Source: SZUA-265 sp965651905
GTDB lineage: Bacteria; Myxococcota_A; Polyangia; Polyangiales; Polyangiaceae
Assembly: GCA_965651905.1 (NCBI GenBank)
Contig: CBFGUG010000004.1
Coordinates: 1-64,000, forward strand
Direction of reading: 5' to 3'
DNA: 64,000 nucleotides
The notes under the pieces are model-generated. The model was not told where the DNA came from. It made no database searches and was given only the letters and a program-made list of their open reading frames with translations. How positions within the stretch are numbered: position 1 is the first letter of the stretch; each line of letters begins with the position of its first letter. Shown here piece by piece: positions 9,904-18,858 of this stretch. A program made the position numbers and the translations under genes.

Positions 9904-11418
9904 TCAGTTGCCGCCGAAGAAGAAGTCGCCGCCGACGCCGAGACTCAGCACGGTGTGCCCCGGATCGTCGTCGATGTCGAGCTTGCCCGGGCCTTCTACC
10001 GCACAGTCACTTGCGACCGAGTACTCGACCGAGCCTGCGGAGCCGAGTTGCCAGGTGAAGTATGGGGTCAGATGCAGGAGACGGCGTCGAACGGGCACGT
10101 TCAACCCGAGGCTGAGGCGCGCGGCGAGGCCGCCCGTTTGCACGTCGGCGGCGCAGCTGCCGCCCGCAGCGACGCTCAGCTCGGTGGCGTACGCGACCCG
10201 GTGAAAGCCGACGCCGAGTTCGGCGAAGCCCCCGAACTTGCCGCGCTCGGTTCCGCCCATCACGGCAAGGCCGAGGGTAGCGGCGTTGGGTTTACCAGGC
10301 GCCGCCGTGACGAGACCGCTCGCGAGGCCCGAATCCCCCTGAAAGGTGTCTTCGGCGTCACCCAAGGGCTGCGCGTTGAGGAACGCGAACACGCCCCAGC
10401 GATTCAGAAAATGCGCGCCCATGCGCAACTCCAACTCGCCCCCAGTGGTCGCAACGTCGGGGAAGCGAACGGCCTCTTGGCGCTGTGGATGCGCTGCCTG
10501 CCCGGGCAAACGCCCCGCAGGCGCAGCGATCCCGAGGCGTAGTCCGATCAAGAAGGAAACGCTGTCTAGCGAACGTTGTCGTTCTGCCGTGGGAGGCGTG
10601 TCGACGTCGACTTCGGCTTCCCTGGCGGATGGGTCGCTTGCCTCAGCTTCTGCGGGAGTCAGGTTGATGCTGACCTCAACCAGCTCGCCTTCGGGCACGT
10701 CGACTCGCTCGCTGTGGGGTGCGTAGCCGTCCGCGCTCACGCTGAGCGTGTGATGCCCAGGATTGATCAGCCGTTTGATTCCGATCGCGGCACTTGGCAC
10801 GTCTTCGCCGTCGACGCGGAAGCTGAGGTTCGGCGCGTCCGTCGGGACCACGCGCACGAGCAAACTCGGGATGCGCGGTTCGAGTTCACGTAGTTCGCGT
10901 GTGCTGTCTTGCACCGCGCGTTCGAACGCGTCAGGCGCGTCGGCTGGCAGTTGGGTCTTGCTCAGGTTTCGGTACGATTCCGCGGCCAGGATCAGCTGAC
11001 CGAGCTCGGCTTGGCAGCGCGCGATGTACAGCACGTGAACGGGAGCGTCGTACAGCGCTTGGGCACGCTGCATCTTGTCGAGGGCTTCCGCGAAACGCTG
11101 CTCGCGAAAGAGCTTGATGCCCTCGGTAGCGGCGGTGCGTGCAGTGGCTTTGTTGGCCGCTTGGGTACCAGTGGACGCACTGGCAGCGTTTTGGGCTTCG
11201 GAAGTTGCGGTACCGCCTGAATCACTCGCGGATTCACCCGACGGCGACTCGGACTGCTGCGCTTGCGCTTCAGAGGGTTGTGCCCGGGCTTCGAGCGGCT
11301 GCGCCAAGGCGCCTATCGCCGTCAGTGCCGCCGAACCGCGCACTAGCCAGCCTTTCCGCGCGCGAAGAAAGCCTGCCAATCCCATCTGCGCCAGCTGGAG
11401 TACGAAGCGGTCTCGCAA
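9904..11418 (-). CDS. PEGA-domain envelope protein with TPR-like N-terminus and probable beta-barrel C-terminus
   Basis: The function is not known. After a signal peptide ending in EARAQPS come a Ser/Ala-rich stretch and a TPR-like helical pair (GIKLFREQRFAEALDKMQRA). Next is a PEGA-like beta-sandwich, with NPGHHTLSVSADGYAPHSERV and a closing NLTP. The last 200 residues alternate polar and hydrophobic residues with many glycines and end in LGVGGDFFFGG, typical of an outer-membrane or secreted beta-barrel. The TTG start gives 504 residues; an ATG at 11385 is an alternative that keeps the signal peptide. The substrate-binding gene begins 37 bp downstream on the same strand, so this protein may be the envelope partner of the peptide importer. 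Confidence 0.7.
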   Translation of the reverse strand: MRDRFVLQLAQMGLAGFLRARKGWLVRGSAALTAIGALAQPLEARAQPSEAQAQQSESPSGESASDSGGTATSEAQNAASASTGTQAANKATARTAATEGIKLFREQRFAEALDKMQRAQALYDAPVHVLYIARCQAELGQLILAAESYRNLSKTQLPADAPDAFERAVQDSTRELRELEPRIPSLLVRVVPTDAPNLSFRVDGEDVPSAAIGIKRLINPGHHTLSVSADGYAPHSERVDVPEGELVEVSINLTPAEAEASDPSAREAEVDVDTPPTAERQRSLDSVSFLIGLRLGIAAPAGRLPGQAAHPQRQEAVRFPDVATTGGELELRMGAHFLNRWGVFAFLNAQPLGDAEDTFQGDSGLASGLVTAAPGKPNAATLGLAVMGGTERGKFGGFAELGVGFHRVAYATELSVAAGGSCAADVQTGGLAARLSLGLNVPVRRRLLHLTPYFTWQLGSAGSVEYSVASDCAVEGPGKLDIDDDPGHTVLSLGVGGDFFFGGN

Positions 11419-11622
11419 ACGTCAAGCAATCCCGGACGGTAGCGCGCCTACAGCGGCCTACCCTAAGCTGGGCGGCAGCCTTCTTCTGCCGTCGCGCATC
11501 CTGCGGCGCGGCGCGGCGAGATGGTCCTGTCGAGGGCCTTCCGATGCCATTCGGGTTGCGATACATACGTGCCACCCGGCGAGCTTCGGGTTGATCCAAC
11601 GACTTTTGACGAGGGACGAGAG

Positions 11623-11979
11623 ATGAAAATGCAATTTTCGAAGAGTGTCGCATCGGCGGCGGCGGCCGGGTTGCTAGGTGTGGCGTGTGGCGGCGGTGGT
11701 GCGGAGCCAGCGACGCCAGATCCGGCGGCCGCAGCGGCGGAGTCGAGCGACGCTGCTGAAGAAGCGCCCGACGACACCATGGACGAGTTGGACGAAGGCG
11801 ACGAGGAGATGGATGATGCCGATGCTGCTGGCGACGCCGCAGAAGCGAAAGACTGCTGCAAGGGATTGAACGAGTGCAAAGGCAAGGGCGGCTGTAAGGT
11901 CGCGGGCACGAACGACTGCAAAGGCATGAACGAGTGCAAGGGACAAGGTGGCTGCAACCACCACTGCCCAGGTGCCTGA
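11623..11979 (+). CDS. Cys-rich lipoprotein with bufferin-like CKGxNxCKGxGGC repeats
   Basis: This is a 118-residue exported protein. The signal MKMQFSKSVASAAAAGLL leads to GVAC, with the lipid-modified residue predicted at Cys22. A very acidic, Ala-rich linker follows, then a compact C-terminal tail with eight cysteines. The tail contains two copies of the same unit: CKGLNECKGKGGC and CKGMNECKGQGGC, then HHC. Such CKG..N..CKG motifs occur in BufA2-type periplasmic copper-binding bufferins and related DUF families. No DUF692 (MbnB-like) or partner gene is adjacent, so modification of the cysteines is unproven. The start is fixed by GAGGGACGAG just upstream of ATG 11623. Metal binding is an inference from the motif. 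Confidence 0.72.
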   Translation: MKMQFSKSVASAAAAGLLGVACGGGGAEPATPDPAAAAAESSDAAEEAPDDTMDELDEGDEEMDDADAAGDAAEAKDCCKGLNECKGKGGCKVAGTNDCKGMNECKGQGGCNHHCPGA

Positions 11980-11988
11980 GCCCCAGGC

Positions 11989-12321
11989 TCATCTAGCTGG
12001 CTTGGCGCCTGCGCGAATGCGTTGCAGCGGTGTGTTGCCGATCACGTTTCGCAGGCGCTGAAGCGTCCCCTCGTCGAAGTTGCCGCGGGGCAACATGACG
12101 GCTTCGCGACGTTGCACGACCACGCGCAAGCGTCCGCTGCAGCGCGACTTGGCGAAGATGTCGCAAATGTCTCGATGCAGCGCGTGAGGCATTCGTCCAC
12201 GCACGAAGTGCGTGTTGCCGTCGCTCACGTCCAGCACGAACAACTCCGTCGAGCGACGGATCACGATCGCGAGCGGCACCATCGCCAGCAGAAACAGCAC
12301 GATGGGCACGAGCGTCGTCAT
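11989..12321 (-). CDS. Small single-pass membrane protein, DUF3634-like
   Basis: This 110-residue protein has one N-terminal transmembrane helix (VPIVLFLLAMVPLAIVI). A soluble domain follows, with ELFVLDVSDGNTHFVRGRMP and a basic C-terminal region. The arrangement and the DG....RG.MP segment resemble the DUF3634 family of proteobacteria, for which no function is established. It is convergent with the Cys-rich lipoprotein gene, whose stop lies 9 bp away. Family identity is from memory of the pattern, not from a search. Confidence 0.6.
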   Translation of the reverse strand: MTTLVPIVLFLLAMVPLAIVIRRSTELFVLDVSDGNTHFVRGRMPHALHRDICDIFAKSRCSGRLRVVVQRREAVMLPRGNFDEGTLQRLRNVIGNTPLQRIRAGAKPAR

Positions 12322-12454
12322 GCCCTCGTTTCAGCACACTTGCCGCGTGGTGCGCTACCCCGACGGGCGCGCGACGTCAGTACGAGCAACGACGCACAGC
12401 TCGTAGAGGGAGACGGGCGGGGACGCAGCCCGACTCCCCCAAAGAAAACGAACC

Positions 12455-14206
12455 TCACATGTCGAGGGTGAAGGAGTCGACGGAGAAGTTCGCGTTCGCT
12501 TCCCAGATCTCGAAGCCCGCTTGCACGCCGAGCAAGTAGCTCGAGTCCGAGATGTAGCCGCGGCTCACCGAGTCGTCGAGGAACGCTTTGATGTCGATGG
12601 TTGCCGACGTGGTGTTGGTCGCTCGGATGTAGCTGACCGTGTTCCAGCCGCCGCCGTTGGGGCCGTACCACACGTCCCATTGCACGCCGTCGACAGTGAT
12701 CGGTGCGTTCAGGTTGCTGCCGATCGGCGTGGTGTCGCGGTAGTTGAGCCAGATCATGTGCTCGAGCATGTCGTTCGTGGTGGTGCCTGCAGTCGGCGAT
12801 GGTCCGAGCCACGAGTCGTAGGAGACGTTGTATCGACCCGCGCCCGGCACCGTGAAGCTCATGCTCGACGTGGCGGAGGCGATCGCCGAGACCTGTCGCG
12901 CGGACTGGTAAGCGCCGTAAAACGCACCATCGACGTGCCAGCCGTAGAGTACTGAAGGATACGAGCCGGGCGCGCCACCCGTCGGGATGTTGGAGCTCAC
13001 CTCGGTGAGCTCGAAGCCGACGGTGCTGCCGTTGTCCCACTTGGCGGTGATGCAGTGGTTGGCGCCGTTGTAACGATTGTTCTGGATGGCGAAGGGGCCG
13101 ACGTTGTTGATCACGTCGTACTGGCCGCACACTGCCGAGCCGTAGTTGGCGACCGCGCCGCCACCGCCGCCACCCACGGGCGCACTGCCGTCGGTGATGG
13201 GGGTGATGCTTTCGATGCAGAAGCCGTAGTTGGCCTCCGATTCGCCACCGACCACTTGGATTTGGATGTCGTAGATGCCGCTGGGGTTGGCGAGGCAGTC
13301 GTCGCCCGTGCACGCGTCCCAAGCTTCGGGAACCAGCGCGTCGGCGATCAGTACGTCGAATTCACCAGCGCCCGGTACCTCGACGAAGGGTGACGGGCCG
13401 TCGGGTTCTGCGACGCGGGTGAACGCGACGCGAATCGGTAAGCCGTCGGTGTCGCCGCTGATCACGATGTGAAAGCCGAGCACGCCGTTGGCTGCTGCAT
13501 CGTAGGCCATCTTGACCGAAGCTGCGCCGTCCGCGCCTTCGCCACTCTCGTTGAGTCCGAACCCCACACCCGCGCCCCACGCGGCGTAGGTTTCGTCTTC
13601 GGTGGTGTTGCCCGCCAAACAAATGCCAGCGCCTGCCATGAATGGCAGCTCGCCGTCGGTGCAGCCGCTCTCGTTGACGCCGTCGTCGTAACAGTAGAAC
13701 GCGCCTTGGATGCCGACGTTGTTGCACGCGCTGGCAACCCAACCCGTGTCGTCGATGGGGATCGTCGATAGGTCGGAGTTGGCGCAGGTTACCGAACCGC
13801 CGCCTCCAGCCGTGCCGCCCGTGCTACCCGTGCCGCCGCCAGCGGTTTCGCCGCCCGCGCTACCCGTGCCGCCGCCAGCCGTGCCCGTGTCGCTACCCGC
13901 GGCTCCGCCCGCTTGTCCTGTCGTCGCGCCGCCCGCCGTGCCCGTGTCACCCCCGACGGCTCCTTGACCTGCGGTGTTGTTGCCTGTGGCTCCAGCGCTG
14001 CCTTGGCCAGCCGTACCCTGACCCGCCGTGCCCTGGCCAGCTGTGCCCTGACCTGCCGTACCCTGTCCGGGTGTCGTGTTCGTGCCGCCAGCGCTGTTGT
14101 TGCCACCGACACCGCTGCTGACGTTGGAGGGGGAGTCTGGCGACGAGCAAGCGACGCTGCTGACTGCTGCCAAGAAAACCCCTACCACCAAGTTCGACTT
14201 GTTCAT
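12455..14206 (-). CDS. Secreted lipoprotein with GH12-type endoglucanase domain
   Basis: This 583-residue protein has a lipoprotein signal (MNKSNLVVGVFLAAVSSVAC, Cys20). A long Gly/Thr/Gln/Ala linker follows, with five GQG(T/S)A repeats and further TGTAGGG-type repeats to about residue 138. The middle region, about 140-340, is Gly/Asp/Cys-rich and may be a carbohydrate-binding jelly roll. The C-terminal third resembles glycoside hydrolase family 12: YDSWLG, then LEHMIWLNYRD with Glu482 in the nucleophile position, and AGFEIWEANANF with Glu566 in the acid/base position. GH12 enzymes cleave beta-1,4-glucans or xyloglucan. Both catalytic positions are filled, so it should be active. It may be displayed on the cell surface, with the linker as spacer. 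Confidence 0.75.
   Translation of the reverse strand: MNKSNLVVGVFLAAVSSVACSSPDSPSNVSSGVGGNNSAGGTNTTPGQGTAGQGTAGQGTAGQGTAGQGSAGATGNNTAGQGAVGGDTGTAGGATTGQAGGAAGSDTGTAGGGTGSAGGETAGGGTGSTGGTAGGGGSVTCANSDLSTIPIDDTGWVASACNNVGIQGAFYCYDDGVNESGCTDGELPFMAGAGICLAGNTTEDETYAAWGAGVGFGLNESGEGADGAASVKMAYDAAANGVLGFHIVISGDTDGLPIRVAFTRVAEPDGPSPFVEVPGAGEFDVLIADALVPEAWDACTGDDCLANPSGIYDIQIQVVGGESEANYGFCIESITPITDGSAPVGGGGGGAVANYGSAVCGQYDVINNVGPFAIQNNRYNGANHCITAKWDNGSTVGFELTEVSSNIPTGGAPGSYPSVLYGWHVDGAFYGAYQSARQVSAIASATSSMSFTVPGAGRYNVSYDSWLGPSPTAGTTTNDMLEHMIWLNYRDTTPIGSNLNAPITVDGVQWDVWYGPNGGGWNTVSYIRATNTTSATIDIKAFLDDSVSRGYISDSSYLLGVQAGFEIWEANANFSVDSFTLDM
13996..14070 (-). repeat. 15-bp coding minisatellite (GQGTA repeats)
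   Basis: Five consecutive, slightly diverged 15-bp units encode GQGTA, GQGTA, GQGTA, GQGTA and GQGSA in the linker of the GH12 lipoprotein. A unit length divisible by three keeps the frame, so copy number can vary without breaking the gene. Boundaries are approximate. Confidence 0.8.
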
Positions 14207-14821
14207 GCTGCGTTTGACCCTTGTTATCCCAGTTCCAGAAATTGGCCTGACCCGCAGTCGCGCCTGAGAGGCGCCGTCGGGTGTGCCGGGGAATCGAAAC
14301 TGGACAATAGCAGCGCGCCTAGACCTGTCGCGATTCGCGAGGTGTTTTCCTGCGGCTGCGATCCCGTCGTGTTCGCGCGGCGAGTTAGCATTTCAGTATC
14401 GACACAAGGCTCGCGCCGCAGTTGAGAAGGAAGCGCTTCTAACCGTGTTTTGATGAATTTCACGACGCGCGTTGCACCACCGTGGGGCTGTTGCGCGTCG
14501 AGGCTGCGTTGGATTGAACTAGAGCGCGGGTGTGATCTCCGCTTTCCGTCGTGCCTCGGCGCGTTCATCTCGTGCGAGATGAAGCGTCGCGACGTCGAGC
14601 GGAGCGAACGGCGGCGCGTTGGCTCCGCTCTGGGCGTGGACGTGGCCTGAGCTGGCGGCACGTTGCGGCTTTGGGACCAGCCTTCTCACGGAGAGGGTAA
14701 GGCTTTCGCGGCTTTCCGAGCTCTGCGCTAGCTCGACCGGCCCGTCGGCGTCGGAGGCTGAGTGCCGCTCCCGAAGGTCGGACATTTCCTCGGGTGACGG
14801 CTGCCTCGATCTCACGGCAGC
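14207..14821. other. 615-bp intergenic region without a supported gene
   Basis: The region lies between the GH12 lipoprotein gene (minus strand) and priA (plus strand), so it should hold promoters for both. Open frames on both strands are Arg/Ser-rich and show no domain, signal peptide or good ribosome binding site. I also see no tRNA or other RNA gene. Nothing further can be supported. Confidence 0.5.
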
Positions 14822-17089
14822 TTGGACTACAAGTGCGGCGTGTTCGCCGCCGTCGCCGTCCCCGCACCTCTCGCAAGAGCGTTCAGCTACGCCGTGCCTG
14901 AGGATCTGCGCGATCGCGTGGTGCCGGGCGCCCGCGTGCTCTGCGAGTTCGGCAGGCGCAAGGTGATGGGCGTCGTCGTCGAGACCACGACGGACGTCCC
15001 CGACGTCGAACCGAGTCGTATCAAGGCCGTGCTGGCGACGCTCGACTCGGAGCCTGCGCTGCCGCGCGAGCTGCTCGAATTTCTGAGGGAGCTGTCGCGT
15101 TACTATTTGGCGCCCATCGGGGATGTGTTGCGCTTGGCGCTGCCTGCGGTGCAACGCGGGCAAGTGGATGCGTCGGCGGAGCCGCTGCTGGCCGAAGTGT
15201 CGGGCCTGCAGGCGGTAGGACGGACCGTGCAAGTGGCCGTGAGCCGTTTTTCCGAAGCGCAGCCTGGGGAAGCCAAGCTGCGCGGACAGGCGGCGCCCTT
15301 GCTCGCCTCTTTGCGCGAGTCAGGTGAACAAAGTGTCGTCGATCTCCAGCAGCGGTTTTCCAACGCGCGCGCAGTGGTGCGGCGTTTGGCGGAGCTCGAG
15401 CTGGTCGAACTCGTGCAACGGGTTGCCGATACGGATCCGTTCTTTCGCGGGGATGCGCCGCGCGACGAGCCGCGACAGCTCAACGAACGCCAGCGTAGCG
15501 CGGTGGAGGCGATCAACGCGGCGCTGGATGCGCGAAGTGGTCGCGCGTTCCTGCTCCAAGGCGTGACCGGATCGGGAAAAACCGAGGTGTATCTGCACGT
15601 CGTCGAGCGAGCCATCCAGCTAGAGCTCGGGGTGATCGTGTTGGTTCCCGAAATCGCGCTCACGCCGCAGCTCGTCGCGCGCTTTCGCGCACGTTTCGGC
15701 GATCGCATCGCGGTCTTGCACAGTGGTCTATCACCCAGCGAGCGCACCAAGATGTGGCAGAGCTTGCGTGACGGCCGCGTGCGCATCGCCATCGGTGCGC
15801 GCTCTGCGTTGTTCGCGCCCGTGTGTGATCTGGGCTTGATCGTCGTCGACGAGGAGCACGATTCGTCGTTCAAGCAGGAAGAGGGCGTGCGCTACCACGC
15901 GCGCGACATGGCGTTACTCAGAGCCCATCGTACGGGCTCGGTGTGTGTGCTCGGCTCTGCGACGCCGTCTTTGGCGAGTGAAGCCCTGGTGCGCAAGCAG
16001 AGCATCCAGCGCTTGCTCCTTCCTGAACGTGCCGTGGCAGGTGCGCGCTTGCCTGAAGTGGAAATCGTCAACTTGAGAAACGTCGGCCCGGGGCCCACGG
16101 GACACAAGCTTTTGAGTGTGCGTTTGCACCGCGAACTCGAGCTCGTGCTCGAGCAGCGACGTCAAGCGATTCTGTTTCTGAATCGACGGGGGTTTGCGCC
16201 GAGCCTCGTCTGTGAGTCGTGCGGAACGGTCGCAGAGTGCCCGAACTGTTCGGTGGCGCTGACCATGCACAAGAGCCAAGGCGAGAAGCTGCGCTGCCAC
16301 TACTGCGACTACGTGACCTCGGTCGACATGAGCTGCCCCAAGTGCAAGGCCACGCGCTGGGCTCGCGAAGGGGCGGGCACGGAACGCATCGAACACGCGC
16401 TCGCGGAAGCATTCCCCGAGGCTCGCATCGCGCGGCTCGACCGCGACGTCGCGGCGGGGCTCAAGAGCGAACGGATCTTGGACAAGATGCGTGCGGGTGA
16501 GGTGGACATCCTGGTCGGAACGCAAATGGTGACCAAAGGCCACGACCTACCGAACGTCGCGCTGGTGGGAGTACTCAACGCGGACGCAGCACTGTCCATG
16601 CCAGATTACCAGGCCTCGGAGCGTACCTTTTCGCTGTTGGTTCAGGTGGCGGGGCGTGCGGGCCGCGCAGACACGCCCGGCAAGGTCGTGATCCAGACCA
16701 GAAACCCCGACCACCCGGCGATCCGCCATGCCGTGCAGCACGACCACGCGGGCTTCGTCGAGCAAGAGCTCGAAGACCGCGTGGAAGCTCACTACCCGCC
16801 GCACATGCGCTTGATGATGATCCGCGTCGATAGTCTCGACGAGCGGCTGGCGCACCAGCATGCGCTGCGCGTGGCCGAGCTGGCGCGCCGAGTGTGCAAG
16901 GCAGACGCTGAAGTGCTCGGTCCGAGTCCTGCGCCCATCGTGCGCGTGCGCAATCGCTATCGCTATCGCTGCATCCTGCGCGCGGCCAAGCGTGCGCCGC
17001 TGTACCACGCGGCCCACGTGATTGAGGGCATGAAGGTGGACCGCCGCGTGCGCGTTGCCATCGACGTCGACCCGGTGAGCATGTTGTAA
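14822..17089 (+). CDS. priA: Primosomal protein N' (PriA helicase)
   Basis: PriA is a 3'-5' DNA helicase that rebuilds replication forks away from the origin. The frame holds 755 residues. The N-terminal DNA-binding domain begins VFAAVAVPAPLARAFSY. The helicase core has Walker A GVTGSGKTEVY near residue 247 and the DEEH box VVDEEHDSS near 340. The zinc-binding insert has CESCG, CPNC, CHYC and CPKC, the eight cysteines that hold two zinc ions. The start is TTG 14822; a GTG at 14840 would also give a good N-terminus, and neither has a strong ribosome binding site. The gene leads a run of same-strand genes ending with slt. Confidence 0.96.
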   Translation: MDYKCGVFAAVAVPAPLARAFSYAVPEDLRDRVVPGARVLCEFGRRKVMGVVVETTTDVPDVEPSRIKAVLATLDSEPALPRELLEFLRELSRYYLAPIGDVLRLALPAVQRGQVDASAEPLLAEVSGLQAVGRTVQVAVSRFSEAQPGEAKLRGQAAPLLASLRESGEQSVVDLQQRFSNARAVVRRLAELELVELVQRVADTDPFFRGDAPRDEPRQLNERQRSAVEAINAALDARSGRAFLLQGVTGSGKTEVYLHVVERAIQLELGVIVLVPEIALTPQLVARFRARFGDRIAVLHSGLSPSERTKMWQSLRDGRVRIAIGARSALFAPVCDLGLIVVDEEHDSSFKQEEGVRYHARDMALLRAHRTGSVCVLGSATPSLASEALVRKQSIQRLLLPERAVAGARLPEVEIVNLRNVGPGPTGHKLLSVRLHRELELVLEQRRQAILFLNRRGFAPSLVCESCGTVAECPNCSVALTMHKSQGEKLRCHYCDYVTSVDMSCPKCKATRWAREGAGTERIEHALAEAFPEARIARLDRDVAAGLKSERILDKMRAGEVDILVGTQMVTKGHDLPNVALVGVLNADAALSMPDYQASERTFSLLVQVAGRAGRADTPGKVVIQTRNPDHPAIRHAVQHDHAGFVEQELEDRVEAHYPPHMRLMMIRVDSLDERLAHQHALRVAELARRVCKADAEVLGPSPAPIVRVRNRYRYRCILRAAKRAPLYHAAHVIEGMKVDRRVRVAIDVDPVSML

Positions 17090-17110
17090 CCTGCGCGGAA
17101 CCCTCGAAGA

Positions 17111-17935
17111 ATGTCGGGCGAAGTCTACAAAGGATCGTTCAGCGGAACGATCGAACAATGGGCGCTGGGTTATCTGCGCGCAGATCAATTGGCGTACAAG
17201 TGTGCGCCGCCGCCACCACCCGACCACTTCGACGCCGAGTTCGTGCCCATCGACGTTCGCGACCCCGGGAGGCCACGTGAGCTCAGCGTGTCCTTCGACA
17301 AGCCTCGAACCGCCACGGCCGCGGCGATGAGCGCTCCGAAGAGTCGCGCACGTTTGATTCACAAGTTCTGGCACCACGAGCTGCAAGCTGCGGAGCTCAT
17401 GTGTTGGGCGCTGCTCAAGTTTGCGCGAGCTGAAGAGCCGTTTCGTCGTGGGCTGCTGCGGATTTGTGGCGACGAGCTGCGCCACATGTCGCTCTACCAA
17501 GAGCACATCGAGCGCCTGGGATATTCGCTCGAGGATTTTCCAGTGAGAGACTGGTTTTGGGAACGCGTGCCCAGCTGTGATAGCCCGTTGCAGTTCGTCG
17601 CGCTGATGGGGATGGGGCTGGAAGCGGCCAATCTCGAGCACACGGAGCGTTTCGCGCAGTGGTTCGACCGCGCGGGTGACGCTCAAGGTGCGGAGCTACA
17701 GCGCCTCGTCGGTCGTGAGGAAATCGCTCACGTGCGCTTTGGAGTCGAGTGGTTCCGTACCTGGTCGGGGACGGACGACTTTCAGAGCTGGTCCGAGTGT
17801 TTACCAAAGCCGCTTACGCCGCTGTTGATGCGCGGCAAGACGATCAACCGAACCGCGCGCCGCGCGGCGCGCATGAGTGAGGCGTTCATCGACGATCTGA
17901 GCGCGTGGCAGCCGGAAAAGTATGGTCGGCACTAG
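17111..17935 (+). CDS. DUF455 family ferritin-like protein
   Basis: The 274-residue protein matches the DUF455 pattern, a ferritin-like four-helix bundle related to the tRNA hydroxylase MiaE. Candidate di-iron ligands are seen in order: HHELQAAELMCW near 79, CGDELRHMSLYQEHIERLG near 118-136, LEAANLEHTERF near 170 and REEIAHVRFGVEWF near 202. No cellular role is established for the family. It starts 21 bp after priA and overlaps the next gene by 14 bp, so it is very probably in the same transcript. Ligand assignment is by motif only. Confidence 0.82.
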   Translation: MSGEVYKGSFSGTIEQWALGYLRADQLAYKCAPPPPPDHFDAEFVPIDVRDPGRPRELSVSFDKPRTATAAAMSAPKSRARLIHKFWHHELQAAELMCWALLKFARAEEPFRRGLLRICGDELRHMSLYQEHIERLGYSLEDFPVRDWFWERVPSCDSPLQFVALMGMGLEAANLEHTERFAQWFDRAGDAQGAELQRLVGREEIAHVRFGVEWFRTWSGTDDFQSWSECLPKPLTPLLMRGKTINRTARRAARMSEAFIDDLSAWQPEKYGRH

Positions 17936-18842
17936 ACGCGGTCACGACCGGGTCTGGTGGCTGAACCTCGACGCGGACGTCGAGTTGGCGCGGCCCGAAG
18001 GTTACCTGCCCAAACGCGCACTGCTGGAGCAGGCTGCGCGCCAGCAGCCGCTGCTGGATGGATTGACGCTCGGCGAGCCGCAGATCGGTTTCCAGTCGCA
18101 GGGCGCGACGTCCGCAGCCCGAAGTGACGAACGTGATGTCGTCTGTTGGTGTCCGACGCCCCTTGCTCTGCGAACACTTGCCGCCCGCGGCTACGCTGCG
18201 CCTCGGGCGCCTTCGCTGAGTACATTGCAGCGGGTGAATCATCGTCGGTTTCTATTCGAACTCATCGAGCCGACGCCAACTCGGCGTTGGGTGGACGGGC
18301 CGCAAGACTCGTCGTGGCTCGACCAACTGCCGCCCAGCGGGGTGCGTCTCAAGCGTGGTTTCGGCTTTGCGGGGCGCGGGCAGCGCGTCGTTCGCCCCAA
18401 CCCTTCCGCAGACGACTTGCGCTGGGTCGAGGACAGTCTGCGCGATGGGCTGCTATTGGAGCCTGAGCTCGACGTTCGTTGTGAGCTGTGCGTCCACGGG
18501 CTGCTCGACGACGCGGGGGACCTGTTCGGAAGTCCGTGTGTCCAGACGTGCGATCGCTGGGGCAGGGTGAGCGCGGTCGTGGTGGCCACCCTCGACCAGG
18601 CGCAGGAGAGAGAGCTGCTGGACGCCACCGCCGTGGTGGCTTCCTCCTTGAAGCGCGCGGGCTACTTCGGGCCGTTTGGCGTCGACTTTCTAGTCTCGGA
18701 CACCACGGGTACACGCCTGACGCAGCTCAGCGAAGTCAACGCCAGGATGACGCTCGGGTGGTCGGTGGGAATGGGGCTGCAACGCGAAACCGCACTTCGG
18801 CGCCTGTGCGGCGCAGACAACCTCGGAGCACAGCTGCTATGA
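17922..18842 (+). CDS. ATP-grasp fold protein of unknown substrate
   Basis: This 306-residue protein appears to be an ATP-grasp ligase-like enzyme. The nucleotide-binding part has LKRGFGFAGRGQRVV near 143-158, and the metal-binding end of the fold is seen in FGPFGVDFLV near 250-258 and LSEVNARMTLGWSVGMG near 268-285. The N-terminal third resembles a pre-ATP-grasp domain without recognised specificity. The ATG lies inside the end of the DUF455 gene (14-bp overlap), which suggests translational coupling. The substrate, amide or ester product and pathway cannot be told from sequence. Confidence 0.65.
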   Translation: MVGTRRGHDRVWWLNLDADVELARPEGYLPKRALLEQAARQQPLLDGLTLGEPQIGFQSQGATSAARSDERDVVCWCPTPLALRTLAARGYAAPRAPSLSTLQRVNHRRFLFELIEPTPTRRWVDGPQDSSWLDQLPPSGVRLKRGFGFAGRGQRVVRPNPSADDLRWVEDSLRDGLLLEPELDVRCELCVHGLLDDAGDLFGSPCVQTCDRWGRVSAVVVATLDQAQERELLDATAVVASSLKRAGYFGPFGVDFLVSDTTGTRLTQLSEVNARMTLGWSVGMGLQRETALRRLCGADNLGAQLL

Positions 18843-18858
18843 CGCGCGTGCGATATCC

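Noticed and set aside
14207..14821. A possible small gene or RNA in the long gap before priA
   Set aside because: The open frames on both strands are Arg/Ser-rich without start signals or domains, and no tRNA-like cloverleaf or known RNA element could be recognised.
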